Shown here: in pieces, positions 18,806 through 27,300 of the stretch
Numbering within the stretch: position 1 is the first letter of the stretch
Layout of the letters: the number at the start of each line of letters is the position of its first letter
Source: an uncultured Flavobacteriales bacterium
GTDB taxonomy: Bacteria; Bacteroidota; Bacteroidia; Flavobacteriales_D; Sanyastnellaceae
Assembly (NCBI GenBank): GCA_943787435.1
Contig: CALSMK010000008.1
Span: forward strand, 1-64,000
Length of the DNA stretch: 64,000 bases
Reading direction: 5' to 3'
Position numbers and translations under genes: made by a program
The notes under the pieces: model-generated
Seen by the model: only the letters and a program-made list of their open reading frames with translations
Databases searched by the model: none
What the model was told of the DNA's origin: nothing

Positions 18806-20628
18806 AAGCCGGCACCTCCTTTCTTCCTGGCTTGGCCATTCTGGCCCTCAGTTGGTTCAACACTCCTTCGGTTCAAGCTCAGAGCGACCTAGAGCTGGCC
18901 ACCTACTACTACAACAGCGGGGCTTTTGAACAGGCAAGGCTATACCTAGACAACCTGTACAAAAAAGACCCCTCCACCTACGACATGTTCCTGAACACGT
19001 TGTTGGAACTGGAGGATTACGAGGCGGCCGAAAAACTGGTCAAAGCCAGGTTGAAAAAGCGCAAAGACAAAACCATGGCCCAAGTGGACCTGGGGTCTTT
19101 GTACCTGAGAATCGGCCGAGAAGTAGAGGCCGATGAAGCGTTTAACAGTGCCCTTTCTGAGCTCGCCGCAGGACGCGGGCCCGCCAAACGCTTGGCCGAT
19201 GCCTTTGTCAAGCTGGATCAGCTCGATTTGGCCTTGGCCACCTATGAAAAAGCCATGCGCATCGGCAAGGATGGCTATGGCTTCCATTATGAACTCGCCA
19301 ACCTCCAAGGCTTGAGGGGCGATTACGAAGGCATGGTGGACAGCTTCATGTCCTTGCTTCACGACCGCCCCAACTATTTAAGAACGGTTCAAAACAGCTT
19401 CAACCGCAACCTTCGCGTCTCCACTGACGCAAGGCAAGCGGACATGGTTCGGAGAAAGGTTCTCAAGTCTTCACAAGAGAACCCGGATGACACTGTATTC
19501 CTGGAATTGTTGGTTTGGGTGTTCAACCAGCAACGGGATTTCATGAGCGCCATGCCCCACGTTCGCGCCTTGGACGAGCGGAAAGGCGAGGGAGGTCGGC
19601 GGTTGATGGAGCTGGCCGAAGTGGCGGCCAAAAACCAAGACCTTGAGACGGCCTATGAATGCTATGCCATCGTTTCGTCCAAAGGCCCCAACAGCACCCG
19701 TTACGCCGAAGCCCGCCAAGCCATGCTCAAGGTCCGAACCGAGCAAGTCGTGAGGCAATTCCCCATCGACACCGCCGCCGCGCAAGACCTATCCAGCCAG
19801 TATGAGCTCACCCTGCGTGACTTGGGAGAGGCCCCAGAAACAGCGGGCCTCATGTCGGATTGGGCGACCCTTCTCGCCTTCCATTTGAATGATCCACAGG
19901 CTGCAGAACGCGTTCTCGATCGCGCTGTGAACATGCCAGGTCTCAGCCAAGACCTTCGAAGCAACATTAAGCTCACTCTGGGCGACATTTTGGTCTTTCA
20001 GGACGACGTCTGGACCGCGTCTCTGCTCTTCAGCCAAGTTGACCTCGACCACAAAGAGGGCTTGCTTGGACAAAAAGCCAAGTTCCGCAACGCACGGGTG
20101 AGCTATTACACGGGCGATTTCAATTGGGCCCAAGCCCAACTCGACATTTTGAAGGCCAGCACCTCCAAACTGATCTCCAACGATGCCATTGATTTGAGCT
20201 TGCTCATTTCCGACAACTTCAACATGGATACGCTGACTGCGCCCATGGAGATGTTCGCCCGCGCGGACCTGTTGCGCTATCGCAACCAGAGGGAAGAGGC
20301 ACTGGCCACATTGGACTCTTTGACCTTGGCTTTTCCTGGACACACCCTAGAAGACGAGATTCTGCTCATTCGTGCCGAAATCGCGGAGCAGCGCGGTCAA
20401 TTCGACGTTGCCCTCGGGCATTATGAAGACATCCTTGGGCTCTACTTCATGGACATTTTGGCGGACGACGCCCTGTTTGGAATGGCCAAAATTCACGACG
20501 TGCAACTGGGCGATCCCGATGCTGCGCAATCGCTCTATGAGCGCTTGCTCAATGAGTTTCCTGGCAGCTTGTATGTGGTTGAGGCCCGCAAGCGGTTTAG
20601 GTCGCTTCGCGGCGACATTTTAGAGTGA
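18802..20628 (+). CDS. Secreted/periplasmic tetratricopeptide-repeat protein
   Basis: A 608-residue protein with a signal peptide ending near SVQAQS, followed by many 34-residue TPR-like helical pairs (DLELATYYYNSGAFEQARLYL, DLGSLYLRIGREVEADEAFNSAL, FHYELANLQGLRGDYEGMVDSF, and again near the C-terminus IAEQRGQFDVALGHYEDIL, DPDAAQSLYERLLNEFP). TPR arrays serve as protein-binding scaffolds; no enzymatic domain is visible. It is coupled (ATGA) to the upstream lipoprotein gene. Similar periplasmic TPR proteins in Bacteroidota often belong to envelope assembly machines, but the partner cannot be named from sequence. Confidence 0.8.
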   Translation: MKAGTSFLPGLAILALSWFNTPSVQAQSDLELATYYYNSGAFEQARLYLDNLYKKDPSTYDMFLNTLLELEDYEAAEKLVKARLKKRKDKTMAQVDLGSLYLRIGREVEADEAFNSALSELAAGRGPAKRLADAFVKLDQLDLALATYEKAMRIGKDGYGFHYELANLQGLRGDYEGMVDSFMSLLHDRPNYLRTVQNSFNRNLRVSTDARQADMVRRKVLKSSQENPDDTVFLELLVWVFNQQRDFMSAMPHVRALDERKGEGGRRLMELAEVAAKNQDLETAYECYAIVSSKGPNSTRYAEARQAMLKVRTEQVVRQFPIDTAAAQDLSSQYELTLRDLGEAPETAGLMSDWATLLAFHLNDPQAAERVLDRAVNMPGLSQDLRSNIKLTLGDILVFQDDVWTASLLFSQVDLDHKEGLLGQKAKFRNARVSYYTGDFNWAQAQLDILKASTSKLISNDAIDLSLLISDNFNMDTLTAPMEMFARADLLRYRNQREEALATLDSLTLAFPGHTLEDEILLIRAEIAEQRGQFDVALGHYEDILGLYFMDILADDALFGMAKIHDVQLGDPDAAQSLYERLLNEFPGSLYVVEARKRFRSLRGDILE

Positions 20629-20631
20629 CCC

Positions 20632-21543
20632 TTAGCCTCGGGCCACCAAACGCACGCCACTGAGGATCACTGCGCCATATGCTGCGTGGGCCCACCCAAT
20701 CCACTCGCCATCCATCCAGCCCCAAAACAGGGCAAACAAGGGAATCACGTAAGTGACTGAGCTGGCAAACAAGGCATTGGTTTTTTGAATCAGCGCATTG
20801 AACACCACCAAAGCGACGGCAGTGCCCACGACCGCGAGGACGGCCACAGCCAAAAAGGCAAGCGCCCCTTCGGGATGGCCCTGCAACGCCCCGACGCCTC
20901 CTGTGGCCACAAATCCAACAGACGATGGAATGGCTGTCATTGAAAGCGCCATGGCACTGATGGCCATGGGATCCAATTCAGACAAACGGTTGCGAACCAC
21001 ATTGATGCTGAATCCATAACAAGCCGTGGCGCAGACCAACATGGCTGCGGCGCCCCAATGAACTTCTCCCGATCCGTCTTTGAGCGACATCAAGCCCACT
21101 GCACCGACGAATCCCAAAATCAAGCCCATGGCCTGCCGCTTGCGAACCACTGTGCCATACAAGACCACCGCAATGACCAGAGTCCAAAGCGGACTCAGCG
21201 CATTGAGCATTCCGGCCGTCGCACTGGGAAGCCGGGTCTGTGCCAACGCAAACAAGACCGCCGGTGTGAGGCTGCCTATAAACCCGTTGACCAACAATGC
21301 ACCCCAAATCCAGCGGTTCCACTTCTTGAGTCGCTTGACGGCAAAGGGAAGCAGGACCAAGCCCGCGAGGGAAATGCGGAGCAAGCCCAACTGGACGCCC
21401 GAAAGCACGGGGCTCGAGCCCGGGGAGCCCGTCCACCCGAACAGGCCCACTTTCATCAAAATGAAGGAACTTCCCCAAACCGCAGCCAGCACGAACAACA
21501 GCACGTATTGACCCAGTGAAGGCCGGTTAATATCAGAGGGCAT
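20632..21543 (-). CDS. EamA/DMT-family transporter
   Basis: A 303-residue membrane protein with about ten hydrophobic segments arranged as two EamA repeats (first beginning LFVLAAVWGSSFILMKVGL, second near GLILGFVGAVGLMSL and AAMLVCATACYGFSINVV). The drug/metabolite transporter superfamily exports amino acids, metabolites or drugs; the substrate cannot be deduced. It converges on the TPR gene with a 3-bp gap and is divergent from the HMA-like lipoprotein gene. Confidence 0.88.
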   Translation of the reverse strand: MPSDINRPSLGQYVLLFVLAAVWGSSFILMKVGLFGWTGSPGSSPVLSGVQLGLLRISLAGLVLLPFAVKRLKKWNRWIWGALLVNGFIGSLTPAVLFALAQTRLPSATAGMLNALSPLWTLVIAVVLYGTVVRKRQAMGLILGFVGAVGLMSLKDGSGEVHWGAAAMLVCATACYGFSINVVRNRLSELDPMAISAMALSMTAIPSSVGFVATGGVGALQGHPEGALAFLAVAVLAVVGTAVALVVFNALIQKTNALFASSVTYVIPLFALFWGWMDGEWIGWAHAAYGAVILSGVRLVARG

Positions 21544-21589
21544 CGCGCTTGTTAACAGCCCAGAGGCGCTGGTGTTGCCCCTCCAGAAT

Positions 21590-21597
21590 TAAATTCG
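21590..21597 (+). promoter_or_regulatory. Candidate -7 box TAAATTCG before the HMA-ctaA pair
   Basis: TAAATTCG fits the TAnnTTCG variant seen before rplU and queA and ends 18 bp before the ATG at 21616. No -33 TTG sits at the ideal distance. Confidence 0.35.
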
Positions 21598-21615
21598 TTG
21601 CGAATTACGTCTTTC

Positions 21616-22020
21616 ATGCTCACTTCAGTCCGCACCGTCGCCAAACACCACAGCCTCTTTCTGGGGGTGACTTTGGGTGTTTTGTCTTTCGCCAGTTGTG
21701 ACCAATGCGATGTGAAGGTCGAGCACGTGAATCGCACAGGCGCCGTAGAAGAAACCGTGGCCCAATTGGCCATCTGTGGCATGATGTGCGAAATCGCTTG
21801 CGTCTCAAAAGTGAAAAAAGAGCTTTATGATTTGCCCGGGGTCACCCGCGCGGACATCCAATTCAAGGAGCAAAACAAGGTGGACACGGCCTTGGTCGTT
21901 TTTGACCCTTCTGTGATTCAAGTGGAGACCCTGATTGCCACGGTTCAAGCCATTGGCGACGGCCTGTACGACGTGAAGGCCGCGCAAGTGGTCCATTACG
22001 CCCCTGAAGCTTCCCGTTAA
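21616..22020 (+). CDS. HMA-like metal-binding lipoprotein with CxxxCxxxC motif
   Basis: From the ATG at 21616 the protein has a lipoprotein-like signal (VTLGVLSFASC) and a short mature part with a ferredoxin-like heavy-metal-associated fold: CGMMCEIACVSKVKKELYDLPGVTRADIQF. The metal site differs from the classic GMTCxxC: three cysteines are spaced CxxxCxxxC. Copper or another soft metal is the likely ligand. Its stop is followed after only 2 bp by the GTG start of ctaA, so the two are translationally coupled, pointing to a role in cytochrome oxidase metal or cofactor supply. An in-frame TTG at 21598 is a less likely start. Confidence 0.75.
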   Translation: MLTSVRTVAKHHSLFLGVTLGVLSFASCDQCDVKVEHVNRTGAVEETVAQLAICGMMCEIACVSKVKKELYDLPGVTRADIQFKEQNKVDTALVVFDPSVIQVETLIATVQAIGDGLYDVKAAQVVHYAPEASR

Positions 22021-22022
22021 CC

Positions 22023-23066
22023 GTGGCTGAAAACCCCACCGAACGCAGTTTGCTCGGGATTCGAAAAGTCGCTCGAGTGGCCTTCGTTTCTGCGTTCTTG
22101 GTGGTATTGGCCGGAAGCATTGTGCGCATGACCGGCTCGGGAATGGGTTGCCCCGACTGGCCCCAGTGCTTTGGACTCACCATTCCGCCGACTTCTGAGA
22201 CACAAGTGCGCTGGCAACCCGACGAAGACTATTCCTCGGGCCGAATGATCTTGGAGAAGGACTCCCTGTGGTCCACGCCCACAGACCACCTTTCTGGAAC
22301 ATCCTTTGAGGCCGATCGCGCCACAGGACTTTGGACGCACTATACACGACACGACTACGCCACCTTCAACCCCTTCCACACATGGGTGGAGTTCATCAAC
22401 CGGTTGTTGGGTGCATTTGCCGGTCTCCCCGCCTTGATTCTGGTGGCATTGACACTGCTGCTGGGCATCAAGCACGGACAGTGGCGGCCGCTGGTTCCTG
22501 CAGTGGGCGCCTTGTTTGCCCTGGCATTTGTGGCATGGTTGGGCAAAAAAGTGGTGGATGGCAATCTGATTCCAGGGTCGATCACCCTTCACATGATGGG
22601 CGCATTGGCCATACTCGGACTTCAGCTGGCCACCCTTCGTGTGGCCGGGGCCAAAGCCCCAAAACTCCATCGCGTTTCGAAAGTTTGGTTGGCTTTGGCC
22701 CTCATCGTCACCCTGGCCCAATTGGTCTTTGGTACGCAAGTTCGCGAGGCCGTGGACCAGCTCGTACATGATGGGGTCCAGCGTTCCGAATGGATCGCCA
22801 ATCTGCCTGCATGGTGGACAGGCCACAGAACGGCATTCTGGATGGTGTTGGCGGTGCATATCGCTGCACTCTGGCCAGGGCTGCGCTCTGGCCGGCCCAC
22901 ACGTTGGGAATGGACCGCGATCCTTCTCCTGTCCGCCCAATTTGCCACTGGATTGGCATTTGGCTGGCTCGGCATGCCCGCCGCAGCCCAGCCCATTCAC
23001 TTGATGCTGGCCGTTGGGCTGGTCCTCACGGACGGCTGGCTGCTCGGTGCAAAGCCACTTCGGTAA
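22023..23066 (+). CDS. ctaA: Heme A synthase (CtaA/COX15)
   Basis: A polytopic membrane protein of 347 residues that oxidises the C8 methyl of heme O to give heme A for cytochrome c oxidase. Family signatures are GSGMGCPDWPQCFG near the first helix, HTWVEFINRLLGA, ITLHMMGALAIL and QPIHLMLAVGL, supplying conserved histidines for heme binding. The gene starts with GTG 2 bp after the HMA-like lipoprotein. Its 3' end overlaps the convergent YhhN gene by 41 bp. No other cox genes are in the window. Confidence 0.93.
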   Translation: MAENPTERSLLGIRKVARVAFVSAFLVVLAGSIVRMTGSGMGCPDWPQCFGLTIPPTSETQVRWQPDEDYSSGRMILEKDSLWSTPTDHLSGTSFEADRATGLWTHYTRHDYATFNPFHTWVEFINRLLGAFAGLPALILVALTLLLGIKHGQWRPLVPAVGALFALAFVAWLGKKVVDGNLIPGSITLHMMGALAILGLQLATLRVAGAKAPKLHRVSKVWLALALIVTLAQLVFGTQVREAVDQLVHDGVQRSEWIANLPAWWTGHRTAFWMVLAVHIAALWPGLRSGRPTRWEWTAILLLSAQFATGLAFGWLGMPAAAQPIHLMLAVGLVLTDGWLLGAKPLR

Positions 23067-23796
23067 AACCGATGGTCAAGGCCCATTGGGCCAAGATGTA
23101 AGTGCCCATCACCCAAAGGTGCCCATTCGGAATGGGTGCGTCTCCAAAGCGGCCAAAAGCCAAGGTCAAGTCACTGAACATGAAGAACAGTGCTCCGATG
23201 CGCAAGGCCATCACGCCGGGCCCATTCCCCAGCACCCAACTGAAGTAGGCCATGGTGGCAATAACAGCGGCATAGACCGCGACAGCCGGCGCAAGGTCAC
23301 CCGCCATTCCCCAGAGGTGAGACATGGTGGGCGTCAAGACACCGAACAGCAACACCATTGTCACAGCCTGGTTCCGTTTAGAAGAACGCGAAGCCCCTTG
23401 ACTCAAAAGGTGACGGAACGCCATCAGGAACATCACATGTCCCGCCAAGAAGCTCACAAGGCCGATGAGGAAGGCCGTTTCTCCGGAAAAGGTCAAGGCG
23501 ACATCGCCAATCCAACAGAACGCCATGGCGATCAAAACCCGATTGCGCAGAACCCGATCATCTGACCGGCTATACAAGGCCAAACCAAACCGAAGAGCTA
23601 GCAGAGGAAGAATCAATCCCTTGGCGCAATCGTGAACCCCTTTCCATTCCTTGGGCATCCACTCGGATGCGCCTCCCGGAAGCTCCTTTAAACCAAACCC
23701 AGCTGCAACAAACAAAGCGATCACGATGGTCAACAAGGCCGCATCCAAGGTTCGGTCAGCTCGCATAGAGGGCTCCTGAGATGGTCCTGTTTTCAT
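23026..23796 (-). CDS. YhhN-family protein (lysoplasmalogenase-like)
   Basis: A 256-residue membrane protein with about eight hydrophobic helices. Motifs such as FCWIGDVALTF and ALFFMFSDLTLAF, with conserved Asp and Ser residues in the membrane, match the YhhN/TMEM86 family, whose animal members hydrolyse lysoplasmalogens. The bacterial substrate is uncertain. The last 41 bp overlap the end of ctaA on the opposite strand. Confidence 0.85.
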   Translation of the reverse strand: MKTGPSQEPSMRADRTLDAALLTIVIALFVAAGFGLKELPGGASEWMPKEWKGVHDCAKGLILPLLALRFGLALYSRSDDRVLRNRVLIAMAFCWIGDVALTFSGETAFLIGLVSFLAGHVMFLMAFRHLLSQGASRSSKRNQAVTMVLLFGVLTPTMSHLWGMAGDLAPAVAVYAAVIATMAYFSWVLGNGPGVMALRIGALFFMFSDLTLAFGRFGDAPIPNGHLWVMGTYILAQWALTIGFTEVALHRAASRP

Positions 23797-23812
23797 GGGT
23801 CAAAAATTGCCT

Positions 23813-23852
23813 AAAAAAAATGGAGGACAAACCCCGTTGGGAATGCCCTCCT
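23813..23852 (-). terminator. Terminator of the dockerin-like/giant-protein unit
   Basis: On the minus strand a GGAGG/CCTCC hairpin with an internal CCC/GGGG pairing is followed by a run of eight T. It lies 44 bp after the end of the small dockerin-like gene. Confidence 0.6.
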
Positions 23853-23895
23853 TTCCTTGAACCAAACCAAAAGTTCAAACGGAATTATTCTCAGC

Positions 23896-24300
23896 TCATT
23901 CGCAAATGGAGCCGTAGTAACCGAGGATGTACAGCAGGTCGGGAGCACCGACTACGCCATCCCCATTCGTGTCGTAATCCCCACAGTTCGAGAGGCACCC
24001 GTAATAACCGAGCACATCCAAAATGTCCGTTGTCGAAACAAGGCCGTCGTTGTTGACGTCCCCCGGACAAGGGGTGTTGTTCTCAGGCTGGTGAAAACCC
24101 TGCGTGAGGTACTGATCTGGGATGCTAACCGTTCCAGTGATGGATTGGCCGATCGTTCCATCGAGGTCAAGGCCGTCCGCCGTTCCAGCATGGTAGCCGG
24201 AAGTGATGGCGTGGCGCCCGAGAACCGCCTGAGCGGAAACCTCAGTGGTGAACAACCCGCACCCGGCGAGCAGCATGACGAGGAATAGGATTCGCTTCAT
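23896..24300 (-). CDS. Small secreted protein with paired dockerin-like EF-hand loops
   Basis: A 134-residue protein with a signal peptide (MKRILFLVMLLAGCGL ... SAQA), a middle segment containing GTIGQSITGTV, and a C-terminal module CPGDVNNDGLVSTTDILDVL followed by CGDYDTNGDGVVGAPDLLYIL, each ending in GYYG and a cysteine. The two DxNxDGxxxxxDLL loops are dockerin-like calcium sites. It starts 38 bp downstream of the giant repeat protein and is probably co-transcribed. Related modules occur in two other proteins of this window (45.4-46.7 and 56.4-58.4 kb), suggesting a general attachment or stabilisation tail in this organism; no cohesin is seen. Confidence 0.75.
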   Translation of the reverse strand: MKRILFLVMLLAGCGLFTTEVSAQAVLGRHAITSGYHAGTADGLDLDGTIGQSITGTVSIPDQYLTQGFHQPENNTPCPGDVNNDGLVSTTDILDVLGYYGCLSNCGDYDTNGDGVVGAPDLLYILGYYGSICE

Positions 24301-24337
24301 AATTGTGCTGTCTATTGGGTGATTTCGGGTTCCTAAA

Positions 24338-27300
24338 TCAGAGGTTCACGAAGATGTTCAAACCGGAAGCCGTTCCGTTGATGCTCAGCTGAGCAGCCAG
24401 CAATCCAGTGCGGGCCGTCATGCCAGAAACATCAGCAGAAGTCAGAACAAACGTCAGTGAATTGGCGTCCACAACAGTCACAGTCAAAGCCAGTTCAGCA
24501 CCATCCAAGTGGAGCTTGTACGTGCCTGCTGCCAAGTTGGCACCGGTCACCGTGATCGTGGCGCCATCGGCATCCACATCTGCACCCAAGCCCGTGTAAG
24601 CTTCATTGCTCAAGTAGCTGTATGCCTGTGGCTGTGTGCTCTCGTGATTGTCAACGTAGCTCTTGTTGGCTGCTGCTGCACCCAAGGAAGGTGTAGGTAC
24701 AGTCAAAGTGGTGCTCACACTCATGGTTTGAACGTCCACACTGTTCAGTGTAGTCGCACCCGAGACTTGCAATCCGCCAGCAACAATGGTTCCGTTGGTC
24801 ATGACCAGGTCACCTGAAGTGGTGATTGCACCTGAAGCCGCATCCACACTGAACTTAGACGCTCCTGATGCTCCAACGCGCAAGTTGCCATCCACACCCA
24901 AGGTGCTTTCCAACTCAGCGGCATCTGTTACATCCAAGGTTCCGCCAACCGTGGCATTGCCCGTTGTGGTCGCAGAAGCGAAGGTCACCGCATCTGTGGT
25001 GGCCACAGCCTGACCGATGGCCACTGCGCCACTTGTGATCGTCACACCCGTGCCTGCAGTGAAGTGAGCACGTGTCTCAGCAGCACTTGGCCCTGTGTAC
25101 GTCATCACACCCGAAGTGCTGTTGTAGCTGAAGCTACCGTCGCCACCTGCATCCGTAGCGCTCACAGCTGCGCGGCTGCGGGCATCCGTGAAGAACAGGT
25201 TGGTGGCACCAACTTCTTCCGTCAGGTCATCCGTATCGTGGTTTGCAATGCTGCTCACCGTTCCAGTTACGTTGCCTGTCAAGTTGCCCAAGATGGCACT
25301 GCTGAAGGTCTTGGTGCCTGCAATCGTCTCATCTCCTGAGTTCATGACCGCACCAGCCGCTGCAACATTGGCCGCATCAGTTACGTCCGCTGATGCCTCA
25401 ACAGCAGCAAGCTTGTCGAACTGTGCGTCCGTGAAGGCTTTCGCCTCAGCTTCGTAAGCCGTCTTGATCTCAGCGCCGGTCTGGTCGGCAGTAGCACCGG
25501 CCTCTACAGCAGCAAGCTTGTCGAACTGTGCGTCCGTGAAGGCTTTCGCCTCAGCCTCGTAAGCCGTCTTAATCTCAGCACCTGTCTGGTCGGCAGCAGC
25601 ACCGGCCTCAACAGCAGCGAGCTTGTCGAACTGTGCGTCCGTGAAGGCTTTCAACTCGGCCTCGTAAGCCGTCTTGATCTCAGCGCCGGTCTGGTCGGCA
25701 GTAGCACCGGCCTCAACAGCAGCGAGCTTGTCGAACTGTGCGTCCGTGAAGGCTTTCAACTCGGCCTCGTAAGCCGTCTTAATCTCAGCGCCAGTCTGGT
25801 CGGCAGCAGCACCGGCCTCAACGGCAGCAAGCTTGTCGAACTGTGCGTCCGTGAAGGCTTTCGCCTCAGCCTCGTAAGCCGTCTTAATCTCAGCACCTGT
25901 CTGGTCGGCAGCAGCACCGGCCTCAACAGCAGCGAGCTTGTCGAACTGTGCGTCCGTGAAGGCTTTCGCCTCAGCTTCGTAAGCCGTCTTGATCTCAGCG
26001 CCGGTCTGGTCGGCAGTAGCACCGGCCTCAACAGCAGCAAGCTTGTCGAACTGTGCGTCCGTGAAGGCTTTCAACTCGGCCTCGTAAGCCGTCTTAATCT
26101 CAGCGCCAGTCTGGTCGGCAGTAGCACCGGCCTCAACAGCAGCGAGCTTGTCGAACTGTGCGTCCGTGAAGGCTTTCAACTCGGCCTCGTAAGCCGTCTT
26201 GATCTCAGCGCCGGTCTGGTCGGCAGTAGCACCGGCCTCTACAGCAGCAAGCTTATCGAACTGTGCGTCCGTGAAGGCTTTCAACTCAGCTTCATATGCC
26301 GTCTTGATCTCAGCGCCGGTCTGGTCGGCAGTAGCACCGGCCTCTACAGCAGCAAGCTTGTCGAACTGTGCGTCCGTGAAGGCTTTCGCCTCAGCTTCGT
26401 AAGCCGTCTTGATCTCAGCGCCGGTCTGGTCGGCAGTAGCACCGGCCTCTACAGCAGCAAGCTTATCGAACTGTGCGTCCGTGAAGGCTTTCAACTCGGC
26501 CTCGTAAGCCGTCTTGATCTCAGCGCCGGTCTGGTCGGCAGTAGCACCGGCCTCTACAGCAGCAAGCTTATCGAACTGTGCGTCCGTGAAGGCTTTCAAC
26601 TCAGCTTCATAAGCCGTCTTGATCTCAGCGCCGGTCTGGTCGGCAGTAGCACCGGCCTCTACAGCAGCAAGCTTGTCGAATTGTGCGTCCGTGAAGGCTT
26701 TCGCCTCAGCTTCGTATGCCGTCTTGATCTCAGCGCCGGTCTGGTCGGCAGTAGCACCGGCCTCTACAGCAGCAAGCTTGTCGAACTGTGCGTCCGTGAA
26801 GGCTTTCGCCTCAGCTTCGTATGCCGTCTTGATCTCAGCGCCGGTCTGGTCGGCAGTAGCAGCCGTCTCGATGTTGCCCAGGTGTGTGCGCTCAGCGTCT
26901 GTAATGATGGCTCCGCTTCCAGCACTGGTCACGTCATTCAAAGCAGCAACAGAACTCGTTGTGTAGACTCCGTTGGTCACCGTTCCTGCGTTTCCAGAAA
27001 CATTGCCTGTTACGTCTCCAGTGAGGTCGCCGGTCAAGCCTGCGCTAAATACTGCAGCACCCGTGAATGTTGCTGTTCCCGCAACGTCAAGCTCGTCGCC
27101 TACGACCACGTCACCTGTGGTCTCCACCTCTGCGGTAGCAATGGAGTTCACTTCAAACAATCCACCCACATCAAGGTCGTCGAGCGTGGTCGATCCGGTG
27201 ACGTCCAACTCAGGCAAGGTCACAGAAGAAACCGTGTTCTCAGCAAAGACACCTCCGAATCCATCGTCATCGAAATAGTCATTGTTTTCCACTTCTTCAG

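Noticed and set aside
25390-26858. Possible CRISPR array from regular ~105-bp direct repeats
   Set aside because: There are no unique spacers; repeats are contiguous, in frame and code for a 35-residue protein repeat.
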